DNA of 51,135 bases from the NCBI GenBank assembly GCA_020356065.1, contig CP070632.1, positions 1,201,761 to 1,252,895 of the forward strand. The letters are read 5' to 3'. Positions 32,859 to 41,058 of this stretch are shown here, piece by piece. The notes beneath the pieces are model-generated. The model ran no database searches, was not told the origin of the DNA, and saw nothing but the letters and a program-made list of their open reading frames with translations. The stretch's first letter is position 1; each line of letters begins with the position of its first letter. Source of the stretch: Nitrospiraceae bacterium (GTDB lineage: Bacteria > Nitrospirota > Thermodesulfovibrionia > UBA6902). The translations under genes and the position numbers were made by a program.

Positions 32859-34841
32859 ATGAAGCATATCATTATGAACATGGTGATCATTTTACTTTCA
32901 TCGTGGACAATTCAGGCAGCACAGGACGAGACAATCAAGGTTGGTGAGGTCGTGGTAACGGCCTCTAGGTATGAAGAAGCTCTATCAACGGTACCGACTT
33001 ACACTAATGTGATTGATAAAGATGCAATCAGCAACTCAACATCCAGTAATATACCTGACCTGTTAAGGGCAGCCGGGTTACATGTAAACGATGTTGCTGG
33101 GAACAAACGTAACATGACAGTCGACATTCGCGGATTTGGAGAAACTGCGGGTCTGAATACACTGGTTCTTGTCGATGGACGGCCTGTAAATCAAGCTGAT
33201 CTCAGTGGGACGGACTGGTCACAGATCCCGCTGGACAGAGTTGAAAAAATTGAAATTGTACGAGGGGGGCAGGCAAGTATTTTATATGGAGACAATGCTA
33301 CTGGGGGCGTAATTAATATAATCACCAGAGAAGGCGATGCCCTGCGTTACGGGGCCGGATTTGCAGCAGGCAGTTATCTTTCATTTAAAGAAAATGCATT
33401 TATCTCCAACAGCACCGACAAATTATCCTACTCTCTCTCTGGCAGTCACTTTTTCTCTGATGGCTACAGGGATAACAGTGAAACAGCAGCAAAGGATTTA
33501 GGCATGAACCTGAATTATTATGCTGCTGATTTTATAAAGCTTAATTTAAGTACTGGATACCATAACGATGAAACCGGATTACCGGGCGCACTAAAAGAAA
33601 GTGATTTTTCGGCAGGAGCTTCACGGACAGATACCATCAATCCTGATGATTTTGCGGATGTAACAGATTATTATGTTAAAGGAGGGCCTGAGGTCTATTT
33701 CCGGGGTGACAGTTTCTTCAAGCTTGATGCTTCCTACAGGAAAAGGACATTCCTGACATTTGCTTCTTTTGTTGGCGGAACATTTCTTGGTGACACGGAG
33801 ATCAAAACGACATCAGTTAACCCCCAGTTACTCATTAAAAATAAAATTGGAAAGTCGATGAATACACTGACTCTCGGATATGACTTTCAGGAGGCAAAGG
33901 AAGACATAGAAAATGACTCCTCCTTCTCAGGTCTGGCCACATTTGATCTCAATAAGAAGAACCATGGATACTATGTGCATAATGAAATAAGATTAATCGA
34001 ACATCTTGTGCTTTCAGGAGGATATCGACATGATAAGGCAGAATTCAGCTTTCGTCCCAGCACCCCTGATGAGGCGACCATGGATGAGGACCTTTTCACG
34101 GGAGGGTTAAATTACAACTTTTATAACCAGTCCTATGCATACGTCAGCTATGCCAAGAGTTTCAGATATCCTGTACTGGATGAACTTTTTAATTTTATTA
34201 CGAACTCAATTGATACGACGTTAACACCGCAGACGTCAGACGATTACGAAATAGGTTTACGACACTATGTTACGAAAACCTCATATGCACAGATTAATGT
34301 ATTCCGGATAGAAACTGATGATGAGATATTATACAATCCTACAGGTGGATCTTTCGGCTTTGGAGCAAATGAAAACCTTGACGGTAAGACACGCAGAGAT
34401 GGTGTTGAATTTGCAATCAGTATGCAGCCTGTAGAATGGATACAATTAAATGCTCATTATACATACATGGAAGCTACGGTAAGAGGAGGACAATACAAGG
34501 ACAAAGACATTCCGAATGTGCCAAAGCACAGAACATCGTTTAACTCGGTTTTCTCCCCTGGTCATGGTGTGACCATTGCTTTGAACGGGGTGTATATCGG
34601 CACACGTCCTTTCATTAGTGACTTTTCAAACAGCTTCAAAAAACAGGAAGATTATTTTGTTTTAAACGGTAAGATTAAATATCAGTGGAAAACAATAGCA
34701 GCATTTGTTGATCTGAATAATCTCATGAATAAGGAATACTCGGAATTCGGCACACTGAGCCTTTTCAGTTTTCCTGTTGAAAGTGCCCTGTATCCGTCAC
34801 TTAAGTTTAATACGCTTTTCGGACTGTCAATAGAAATCTAG
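32859..34841 (+). CDS. btuB: TonB-dependent outer-membrane cobalamin receptor
   Basis: 660 aa. A signal peptide (about 1-20, MKHIIMNMVIILLSSWTIQA) is followed by the TonB box region IKVGEVVVTASR, a plug domain (LVDGRPVNQADLSGTDWSQI, RVEKIEIVRGGQASILYGDNATGGVINIIT) and a 22-strand-type beta-barrel ending in an aromatic-alternating final strand (LFGLSIEI). Cobalamin specificity is inferred from the riboswitch in front and the tonB-cob genes behind. GGAGG precedes the ATG. It imports corrinoids in a TonB-driven manner, and the presence of this protein shows the cell has an outer membrane. Confidence 0.92.
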   Translation: MKHIIMNMVIILLSSWTIQAAQDETIKVGEVVVTASRYEEALSTVPTYTNVIDKDAISNSTSSNIPDLLRAAGLHVNDVAGNKRNMTVDIRGFGETAGLNTLVLVDGRPVNQADLSGTDWSQIPLDRVEKIEIVRGGQASILYGDNATGGVINIITREGDALRYGAGFAAGSYLSFKENAFISNSTDKLSYSLSGSHFFSDGYRDNSETAAKDLGMNLNYYAADFIKLNLSTGYHNDETGLPGALKESDFSAGASRTDTINPDDFADVTDYYVKGGPEVYFRGDSFFKLDASYRKRTFLTFASFVGGTFLGDTEIKTTSVNPQLLIKNKIGKSMNTLTLGYDFQEAKEDIENDSSFSGLATFDLNKKNHGYYVHNEIRLIEHLVLSGGYRHDKAEFSFRPSTPDEATMDEDLFTGGLNYNFYNQSYAYVSYAKSFRYPVLDELFNFITNSIDTTLTPQTSDDYEIGLRHYVTKTSYAQINVFRIETDDEILYNPTGGSFGFGANENLDGKTRRDGVEFAISMQPVEWIQLNAHYTYMEATVRGGQYKDKDIPNVPKHRTSFNSVFSPGHGVTIALNGVYIGTRPFISDFSNSFKKQEDYFVLNGKIKYQWKTIAAFVDLNNLMNKEYSEFGTLSLFSFPVESALYPSLKFNTLFGLSIEI

Positions 34842-34854
34842 TGCGTACGTACAC

Positions 34855-35589
34855 ATGAGTATGAAGAAAACAATCTCAATTTCATTACTGTTTCATGTGG
34901 TTTTTTTCTCCACTGCCCTTTTGTTTTCCGCCGGATTATTCAAGGGCAGAGGGAATAGTCCTGATGAAAAAGTTTTTTTCGTAAAACTTGCGGTTGAAAA
35001 CGGTCAGATTGACAGTAAAGAGTTCATTCTTAAGAGGAAAAAATCTGCGCCGAAAAAAGATCGGCTCGTTGCACAGATGCCTCCTGAAAGCGTTAAGCAG
35101 GAGGCCCCACTGGAAAAAGCACTGGAAAGTCTTAAGGAAACGGCCGCTGAAAGTGAAAGCCCGGCTCAGGATACGTCCGATAGTGCAAAAACAGTTGAAG
35201 AAGCACTTCCTGATCATGCCCTGAAGAATTCAGATGATCAGGATGAGATCGTACAGGCATCCATGGTGACATCTGTCTCTGAAAATAAAGGACACGGAAA
35301 CGGCCCTTCCAGTTCAGGCCTGTCACCTTCAATGATCGATTTAATCGGCAATGCAATTGAAAAAGCCAAGTCATACCCCTTGCTGGCAAGAAAACGAGGT
35401 ATGGAGGGTACCGTGTATGTTAGCTTCAGGATTAACGCAAGCGGTGAACCGGACGAGATCGAGATAAGAAAAAGTTCGGGCCACAGCATTCTTGATTCTG
35501 CTACTGTAAAGGTAGTACAGAAAGCCGCACCCTACCCTTTAATCGAAAACAGAGTGGAGGTACCTGTTGCGTACAGGCTTAGCAATTGA
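34855..35589 (+). CDS. tonB: TonB-family energy-transducing protein
   Basis: 244 aa. A short cytoplasmic N-terminus and one membrane helix (about 6-28) precede a flexible charged/Pro-Glu-rich periplasmic region. The C-terminal TonB domain (about 160-244) includes YPLLARKRGMEGTVYVSF, ASGEPDEIEIRKSSGH and the closing YPLIENRVEVPVAYRL. It contacts the BtuB TonB box to power uptake. No exbB or exbD is present nearby, so it must use proton-channel subunits encoded elsewhere. It lies 13 nt after btuB. Confidence 0.93.
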   Translation: MSMKKTISISLLFHVVFFSTALLFSAGLFKGRGNSPDEKVFFVKLAVENGQIDSKEFILKRKKSAPKKDRLVAQMPPESVKQEAPLEKALESLKETAAESESPAQDTSDSAKTVEEALPDHALKNSDDQDEIVQASMVTSVSENKGHGNGPSSSGLSPSMIDLIGNAIEKAKSYPLLARKRGMEGTVYVSFRINASGEPDEIEIRKSSGHSILDSATVKVVQKAAPYPLIENRVEVPVAYRLSN

Positions 35590-35611
35590 CCGGAAAGGTG
35601 TGTAGATTTTA

Positions 35612-36196
35612 ATGAAAATAACATTTGTCATTGGTGGAGCTAGGAGCGGCAAAAGCTCTTTTGTTCTCAACATGGCATCAAACCTTGAGGGAACAATGGC
35701 CTATATCGCAACCGGAGAGGCCCTTGATGAAGAAATGCGTGACCGGATCAGCAAACACAGGGAAGACAGGGGCCCTGAATGGAGCACGTATGAAGAACCG
35801 GTGGAAATAGCAGAAGTCCTTTCAGAAATTAAAGATTCATACAGTGCCGTCGTTGTTGACTGTTTGACATTGTGGTTATCAAATGTGCTGCACAGAACAC
35901 AGGACACAAAGGTAAGACGTAAGAGGTCAGAGTACAGAACACAGACAACAGAAGATTACATTCAGGAGTTTATTGATAAATTGAAAAGTCTTAAAGACTC
36001 GTCACCCGTCACTCGTCACTCATTACAGCTGTTTATTGTTTCCAACGAACTCGGAATGGGTATTGTGCCGGAAAATGCAATGGCAAGGGAGTTTCGGGAC
36101 CTGACAGGTTTCCTTAATCAGAAAGTAGCAGCAGCAGCAGATGAGGTATATCTTGTTACAGCAGGAATACCTTTAAAAATAAAGGGCTCCATTTAG
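35612..36196 (+). CDS. cobU: Adenosylcobinamide kinase / guanylyltransferase, with repeat-encoded insert
   Basis: 194 aa. P-loop GGARSGKSS (about 8-16), the guanylylation-site region with His (ISKHREDRG, about 46-54), VVDCLTLWLSNVL and SNELGMGIVPENAMAREFRD...LNQKVAAAADEVYLVTAGIPLKIKG identify CobU. It phosphorylates adenosylcobinamide and then transfers GMP to it. Between LTLWLSNVL and FIVSNELGMG, where CobU normally has one short helical linker, two repeat-encoded stretches occur (about 94-115, RTQDTKVRRKRSEYRTQTTE; and about 129-138, SSPVTRHSLQ). The core motifs on both sides stay in frame, so the protein is probably functional. Confidence 0.93.
   Translation: MKITFVIGGARSGKSSFVLNMASNLEGTMAYIATGEALDEEMRDRISKHREDRGPEWSTYEEPVEIAEVLSEIKDSYSAVVVDCLTLWLSNVLHRTQDTKVRRKRSEYRTQTTEDYIQEFIDKLKSLKDSSPVTRHSLQLFIVSNELGMGIVPENAMAREFRDLTGFLNQKVAAAADEVYLVTAGIPLKIKGSI
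35893..35955. repeat. Nine in-phase heptamers inside cobU
   Basis: Units such as CAGAACA, CAGGACA, AAGACGT, AAGAGGT and CAGAACA again. The nine units total 63 nt, a multiple of three, so they add 21 codons without disturbing the frame. Confidence 0.93.
35996..36026. repeat. Second heptamer array inside cobU
   Basis: CGTCACC, CGTCACT, CGTCACT and CATTACA in phase. It encodes SSPVTRHSL. The related array at 41572 in cbiE encodes SSPVTRYAL in the same reading frame. Confidence 0.9.
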
Positions 36197-36223
36197 TTCA
36201 ATGTGGTTCGAGGTAGTTTAACC
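36194..36223. repeat. Decamer repeats starting at the cobU stop codon
   Basis: Three 10-nt units: TAGTTCAATG, TGGTTCGAGG, TAGTTTAACC. The TAG of the first unit is the cobU stop. Confidence 0.75.
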
Positions 36224-36289
36224 CTGTCGATACACAATGATGACCTAATTTTTATCAATTATTAATCTACATATATAAGGGAGATTAAC

Positions 36290-37357
36290 ATGGACTTACA
36301 TTCATTAACGGAAAGAATCACACACACTAACGGCAAGTTTGCAGATGAAGCACAGCAGAGGCTGGACAGCCTGACCAAACCACAGGGCAGTCTTGGAAGA
36401 CTGGAGGAATTTGCAAAGCAGCTGGTTGCCATTACCGAGGAGAAAATGCCTGGGCTGGATAAGAAGGTAGTGTTCACGTTTGCGGGAGACCATGGCGTCG
36501 CAGAAGAAGGGGTTTCCGCATTCCCAAAAGAGGTAACTCCCCAGATGGTACTTAATTTTGTAAATGGCGGCGCAGGCATTAATGTCCTTGCACGTCATGC
36601 AGGTGCTGAGGTAGTGGTAGTCGATATGGGTGTAGATTATGATTTTACAGATGTAGGGGCATGTCGCGACGTGCCCCTGCTGTTAAAGAAAGTCGTTTCC
36701 GGAACAAAAAACATGAGAAAAGGTCCAGCAATGACGAGGGAAGAGGCTGTCAGATGCATTGACGTGGGAATGGCCCTGGCAGCTGAATATGCTGAGAAAG
36801 GATATAACATATTTGGTACAGGTGATATGGGAATAGCAAATACAACACCCTCAGCAGCCATTACCGCTGTCCTGACAGAAAAGTCGGTTGAAGATATCAC
36901 GGGAAGAGGAACCGGCATCAATGATGAAGCTTTACATAACAAGATACAGGTTATAAAAGATGCGATAGAATTGAATAAACCTGATGCCATCGATGCCATC
37001 GATGTACTAGCAAAAGTCGGCGGCGCTGAAATAGGAGGAATTGCAGGTCTGATTCTTGGCGCTGCGGCAAACAAGGTCCCTGTGGTAATTGATGGATTTA
37101 TTTCCACTGCAGGAGCTTTAATAGCGTACAGCATTAATCCAAAATCAAGGGATTATATGTTTGCAGCCCACAAGTCCCGGGAAATCGGACACGCAGCATT
37201 GCTTGATAAAATGGGCCTCAGGCCGATAATTGACCTTGACCTCAGACTCGGTGAGGGAACAGGAGCAGCCCTGGCAATGTTTCTCATTGAAGCTGGATTA
37301 AAGATCTACAAAGAAATGGCAACCTTTGAAGAGGCAGCGGTATCTAATAAAGAATAA
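36290..37357 (+). CDS. cobT: Nicotinate-nucleotide-dimethylbenzimidazole phosphoribosyltransferase
   Basis: 355 aa, the normal family length. [20 protein letters not shown] near the N-terminus, [32 protein letters not shown] and [14 protein letters not shown] (containing the catalytic Glu, E317 in the Salmonella enzyme) are all present. It makes alpha-ribazole phosphate from a lower-ligand base and nicotinate mononucleotide. Unlike its neighbours cobU and cobC, it contains no repeat-encoded insert. AGGGAG precedes the ATG. Confidence 0.97.
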   Translation: MDLHSLTERITHTNGKFADEAQQRLDSLTKPQGSLGRLEEFAKQLVAITEEKMPGLDKKVVFTFAGDHGVAEEGVSAFPKEVTPQMVLNFVNGGAGINVLARHAGAEVVVVDMGVDYDFTDVGACRDVPLLLKKVVSGTKNMRKGPAMTREEAVRCIDVGMALAAEYAEKGYNIFGTGDMGIANTTPSAAITAVLTEKSVEDITGRGTGINDEALHNKIQVIKDAIELNKPDAIDAIDVLAKVGGAEIGGIAGLILGAAANKVPVVIDGFISTAGALIAYSINPKSRDYMFAAHKSREIGHAALLDKMGLRPIIDLDLRLGEGTGAALAMFLIEAGLKIYKEMATFEEAAVSNKE

Positions 37358-37370
37358 ACAGCGTTTTAAT

Positions 37371-37511
37371 ATGGTTCAATGGTCGTTCAGATGTTGTTCA
37401 TCAGTAGTTCAACCATTAAGCACTCGTTAAGCAACTGTTGAGCCATCGTTGATCAACCTTGAACAATTTTCGAACCATATTTGAACTATCGTTGAACAAT
37501 TTTAATTGTAA
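37371..37511. repeat. Undecamer quasi-repeat array filling the cobT-cobS gap
   Basis: Thirteen units, twelve of 11 nt and one of 10, in phase up to the base before the cobS ATG. Examples are GTTGTTCATCA, GTTGAGCCATC, CTTGAACAATT, TTTGAACTATC and GTTGAACAATT. A variable GAAC/GAGC/GATC/TTCA core recurs once per helical turn. No Shine-Dalgarno is visible in front of cobS. Confidence 0.93.
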
Positions 37512-38297
37512 ATGAACAAATTAATTTTAGCCTTTCAGTTCCTCACCATCATCCCTGTAAAGGATACAGGTGAAATACCTGACGAGGAGATGGGCGGCGT
37601 TGCTGCCTTTTTTCCTCTTGTAGGACTTGCTGAAGGCACTGCTCTTGCCGGTCTTGCATACCTGTTTCTTAAAATTCTTCCCGCAGAAGTAGTAAGTGCA
37701 CTGCTGGTGCTTGTGATGGCAATATTAAACGGAGGGTTCCATCTGGACGGTCTTGCCGATACCTTTGACGCTGTTGCTGCACGAGGGGACAGTGCTCGAA
37801 AGCTCGCCATTATGAAAGACAGCTCTATCGGTCCGGCAGGGGTTATATCGATAGTAATGACGTTACTGCTAAACTATGTACTTCTGAATGCAGTTCATTT
37901 CCAGGCATCAAAAGACATTTACTTCGGGATAGTTTTACTTATGCCGGTCGTGTCGCGCTGGGCAATGGTGCCTGCTCTTTATTATGGGAAACCGGCCAGA
38001 CCGGACGGTTTAGGTAACGTATTCATGGAATATACAGGTTTAAAAGAGCAGATATACTCGACTCTCTTGATGTTTATGGTTGTTGCTGTTTATGCCCTGA
38101 TTTTTTCAAACATTGACCTGTTTGTATCGTTCTGCATGATGAATTTCCCCTTGTTATTTGCATTCTGTCTTATTGCCGTATGGTTTTCAAAGATCCACTT
38201 TGAAGGATTAACAGGAGATGTTCTGGGGGCAGTGAACGAGATTGCCAAACTTTTATTTTTAATGACATCGTTGCTATGGCTACAACAATCTACCTGA
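37512..38297 (+). CDS. cobS: Adenosylcobinamide-GDP ribazoletransferase (cobalamin synthase)
   Basis: 261 aa with about six or seven membrane helices. The Mg-binding/active-site motif GGFHLDGLADTFDAVAARGDSARKLAIMKDSSIGPAGV is intact. It joins adenosylcobinamide-GDP with alpha-ribazole (phosphate) at the membrane. The start directly abuts an undecamer repeat array and has no recognisable ribosome site. The 3' end overlaps cobC by 22 nt, so the next gene is probably translationally coupled. Confidence 0.96.
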   Translation: MNKLILAFQFLTIIPVKDTGEIPDEEMGGVAAFFPLVGLAEGTALAGLAYLFLKILPAEVVSALLVLVMAILNGGFHLDGLADTFDAVAARGDSARKLAIMKDSSIGPAGVISIVMTLLLNYVLLNAVHFQASKDIYFGIVLLMPVVSRWAMVPALYYGKPARPDGLGNVFMEYTGLKEQIYSTLLMFMVVAVYALIFSNIDLFVSFCMMNFPLLFAFCLIAVWFSKIHFEGLTGDVLGAVNEIAKLLFLMTSLLWLQQST

Positions 38298-38953
38298 TAA
38301 GACACGGTGAAACAGTTGACGCCGATTCAAGACGTTACAAAGGACACATTGATGTACCTCTTTCCGAAAGAGGTATTGATCAGATCAAACGTCTTGCAGA
38401 CTATATGGGTCAACATAGTTCAATATCGTCTCATAAAGTTCAAAATGGCTCGACGTTGAACAATATCGAACCTTTGCACAACATGGAACAATCCAAGATC
38501 AGGGCCGTATATTCATCAGGATTAAGCCGAGCTTTAAAGAGTGCCGAGATAATAGCCGCGCCCTTTGGCATTAAACCGATTATAAGGGACGAGCTTAAAG
38601 AGCGCAATTTTGGTGCATGGGAAGGAATGACCTTCGATGATATAAGCAAAAAATGGCCTGAAGCATTCACCGCCTGGGCAGAGAATCCTCTCGAGTTCAG
38701 CCCCTTGGAAGGAGAGAGCACGCTGGAGGCAAGGGACCGGGCAATGAAAGCATTTAATGAAATTATCAGCGAACATAAAGATGAAGATATAGCAATAGTT
38801 TCTCATGGAGGGATCACAAGGATTATTCTATGTGAACTGCTCGGTATGCCTCTTGAGAACATATTTCGTATCGAACAGGACTTTGCAGCACTGAATATAA
38901 TTGAATTATGGGATTATCCCGCTGTGAAATTAATGAATGGGAGGGTAGAGTAA
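38276..38953 (+). CDS. cobC: Alpha-ribazole phosphatase (histidine phosphatase family), with repeat-encoded insert
   Basis: 225 aa. The catalytic YLIRHGETV (about 6-14), YKGHIDVPLSERG, YSSGLSRALKSAE, ERNFGAWEGMTFDDI and SHGGITRIIL with the second His are all present. The family usually runs directly from the helix after LSERG into the (V)YSS strand. Here about 27 residues (about 45-71, including SSISSHKVQNGSTLNNIEPL) intervene, encoded by a decamer repeat array. The insert is surface-located by homology, so activity is probably retained. It dephosphorylates alpha-ribazole phosphate or cobalamin phosphate. Confidence 0.9.
   Translation: MATTIYLIRHGETVDADSRRYKGHIDVPLSERGIDQIKRLADYMGQHSSISSHKVQNGSTLNNIEPLHNMEQSKIRAVYSSGLSRALKSAEIIAAPFGIKPIIRDELKERNFGAWEGMTFDDISKKWPEAFTAWAENPLEFSPLEGESTLEARDRAMKAFNEIISEHKDEDIAIVSHGGITRIILCELLGMPLENIFRIEQDFAALNIIELWDYPAVKLMNGRVE
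38408..38487. repeat. Eight decamer units in frame inside cobC
   Basis: Units in perfect 10-nt phase, such as GTTCAATATC, GTTCAAAATG, GAACAATATC and GAACCTTTGC. The unit family (GTTCA/GAAC cores) matches the arrays at 30555, 36194 and 37371. Confidence 0.92.
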
Positions 38954-38992
38954 ATTCAGCAGACAGTATGAAGCGTTCAGGATTGCGCTATC

Positions 38993-39027
38993 CCTGACTC
39001 CTAACTACTGACTACCAACTACTGTTT
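38993..39027. repeat. Heptamer array in front of cobQ
   Basis: Five units: CCTGACT, CCTAACT, ACTGACT and two more of the same pattern. It ends 1 nt before the cobQ ATG, and no Shine-Dalgarno is visible. Confidence 0.9.
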
Positions 39028-39028
39028 T

Positions 39029-40684
39029 ATGGCTAAAGCAATAATGATACAGGGAACCGGCTCCGGTGTCGGAAAGAGAGTTATCGTTGCCGGTCTATGC
39101 AGGATATTCAGGGACCTGGGCATCAAGGTAGCTCCTTTTAAAAGTCAGAACATGGCTCTCAATTCTTTTATAACAATAGATGGAGGTGAGATCGGGCGCG
39201 CCCAGGCCTTTCAGGCTGAAGCTGCCGGTATTGAACCGTCAAATGATATGAACCCTGTCCTACTTAAAGCAGCATCTGAATCAGGATGTCAGGTGATTAT
39301 TAACGGCAAAATATATGCAAATATGAATGCAGCCGAATGTATCGATATCAAGGCAAAGGCCTGGGAGGCAGTGACCGCTGCATATGACAGATTGTCAAAT
39401 CAATATGATTTGATTGTAATCGAGGGCGCAGGCAGCCCTGCAGAGATTAATCTGCGAAAGGAAGAAATAGTAAATATGAAGGTTGCCCGATATGCTGATG
39501 CGCCGGTCATCCTGGTTGGCAATATTGACAAGGGAGGAGTCTTTGCTTCTTTTTACGGCACGGTTGAATTGCTGAAGGATCCTGCAGGGGAGCATGACGA
39601 TACGTACTCCGATGCCGATTTCATCAAGGCATTTATTGTAAATAAATTCCGGGGTGATCGTGACATCCTTCGTCCCGGTCTGAGAATGATAGAGAAAAAG
39701 ACGGGTAAACTCGTCATAGGCACTATTGATTATACAGGTGATCTCGGGCTGCATGAAGAGGACGCAATCCCGGAAGAGAGACTGATTCCAAGGTATAGAA
39801 ATGATTTTCATAAGCCAATCAAAATTGTCGTCATTGCACTTCGTTACATCACCAACTTTACTGACTTTGACCCCTTTATGTACGAGGACGATGTAGAGAT
39901 TAAGTACTCCCTTGATGAATCAGATATCAACAGTGCAGACCTGATAATAATACCGGGGTCAAAGAATACGGTAAGCGACCTGCTGTATTTACGCGAAAAT
40001 GGCATTGAAACAGCGGTAAAGGCAGCAGTGAAAAACGGTACATCCCTCCTTGGTATTTGTGGAGGTTATCAGATGCTCGGAAATAAAATCCTCGATCCAT
40101 TTAGTGTTGAAAGCAGCAGAAAAGAGATAAACGGCATGAGTCTTCTTGATATCATGACCACTCTTGATAAAACCAAGACAACGAGCCGGCTCAGCGCCAG
40201 TATTACCAGTTCAAAATGGTTTGATGCAGTGCAAAGTGCCTCGAACTGCAGGTGGAACAATCTCAGAGGATATGAAATTCATGTGGGAAACACAACCGGT
40301 GACATAGGCTTATTTAAGTTGAAGCGGTTACAGAATACAGACAAAAACAGTAATCAAGACAGTCTGGGATCTGGGCTCTGTAATCTGGGCTCTGAAGTTA
40401 TGGATGGTTCCGCCAAAGACAATGTATGGGGAACATATATTCATGGAATCTTTGACAATAACGGCCTGAGAACTGCCTTAATAAATTCACTGAGAATGAA
40501 GAAGGGCCTGCAGCCGCGGGAAAGCACCATTAATTACGCTGCGGAAAAGGAAAAGGCCATAGACAGGTGGGCAGATATCCTAAAATCCAAAGTTGATATC
40601 TGTTACATGTTAAGGCAGGTTGGCATGGATGCATGTATGAAAAATTTTACAAAGGGTCTGAAATGCAGAACAAAGAAATTATAA
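39029..40684 (+). CDS. cobQ: Cobyric acid synthase, with repeat-encoded insert
   Basis: 551 aa (CobQ/CbiP), somewhat longer than the usual 480-510. The synthetase domain has P-loop GTGSGVGKRV, FKSQNMALNSF, EIGRAQAFQAEAAG and EGAGSPAEINL. The glutaminase domain has the nucleophile in LGICGGYQMLG, GYEIHVG and the catalytic His in TYIHGIFDN. It amidates four side chains of adenosylcobyrinic diamide. Between GDIGLFKL and DGSAKDNVWGTY, about 24 residues (about 434-457, containing NTDKNSNQDSLGSGLCNLGS) are encoded by a heptamer array. The 3' end overlaps cbiX. Confidence 0.95.
   Translation: MAKAIMIQGTGSGVGKRVIVAGLCRIFRDLGIKVAPFKSQNMALNSFITIDGGEIGRAQAFQAEAAGIEPSNDMNPVLLKAASESGCQVIINGKIYANMNAAECIDIKAKAWEAVTAAYDRLSNQYDLIVIEGAGSPAEINLRKEEIVNMKVARYADAPVILVGNIDKGGVFASFYGTVELLKDPAGEHDDTYSDADFIKAFIVNKFRGDRDILRPGLRMIEKKTGKLVIGTIDYTGDLGLHEEDAIPEERLIPRYRNDFHKPIKIVVIALRYITNFTDFDPFMYEDDVEIKYSLDESDINSADLIIIPGSKNTVSDLLYLRENGIETAVKAAVKNGTSLLGICGGYQMLGNKILDPFSVESSRKEINGMSLLDIMTTLDKTKTTSRLSASITSSKWFDAVQSASNCRWNNLRGYEIHVGNTTGDIGLFKLKRLQNTDKNSNQDSLGSGLCNLGSEVMDGSAKDNVWGTYIHGIFDNNGLRTALINSLRMKKGLQPRESTINYAAEKEKAIDRWADILKSKVDICYMLRQVGMDACMKNFTKGLKCRTKKL
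40328..40397. repeat. Ten in-phase heptamers inside cobQ
   Basis: Units such as TTACAGA, ATACAGA, then TCTGGGA, TCTGGGC, TCTGTAA, TCTGGGC. The array encodes an insertion in the glutaminase domain between the GYEIH and YIHG motifs. Confidence 0.93.
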
Positions 40685-41058
40685 TTATCATCGGTCACGG
40701 TAATCCTGAAAAGGAAGCGGACAGTACCGGTTATGTAGCGGATGAGCTTCATAAAATTATTCATCCTTCATGCAGTCATGAGTGCGTACGTACAGCTTAT
40801 CTTCAGTTTATGAAACCTGAACTTCCGGAAGCTATAAACGATGCTGTGAAAGATGGAGCACATAAAATTATTGTTCATCCCTATTTACTCAGCAGTGGAT
40901 ATCACGTGTCAAAAAACATTCCTGATATGATTGATAAGGCAAAAAAAGACCACCCTGATGTTATATTTATATATACCGAACCATTGGGAGCGCACAAAAA
41001 AATTGTAGAAGTAGTTCTTGAGAGAATAAGAGAAACAACAGACCTGCAAAATGAATAA
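40663..41058 (+). CDS. cbiX: Short CbiX-type sirohydrochlorin cobaltochelatase
   Basis: 131 aa from the ATG of MQNKEIIIIIGHGNPEKEA, preceded by AAAGGG. An in-frame ATG ten codons upstream lies deep in cobQ and is less likely. The chelatase active-site His in IIGHGNP and the second His in IIVHPYLLSSGYHV match CbiX-short proteins, which insert Co2+ into sirohydrochlorin as homodimers. It overlaps cobQ by 22 nt and cbiE by 8 nt, so it is tightly coupled in the operon. Misassignment to another small chelatase (SirB-like) is possible. Confidence 0.85.
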   Translation: MQNKEIIIIIGHGNPEKEADSTGYVADELHKIIHPSCSHECVRTAYLQFMKPELPEAINDAVKDGAHKIIVHPYLLSSGYHVSKNIPDMIDKAKKDHPDVIFIYTEPLGAHKKIVEVVLERIRETTDLQNE

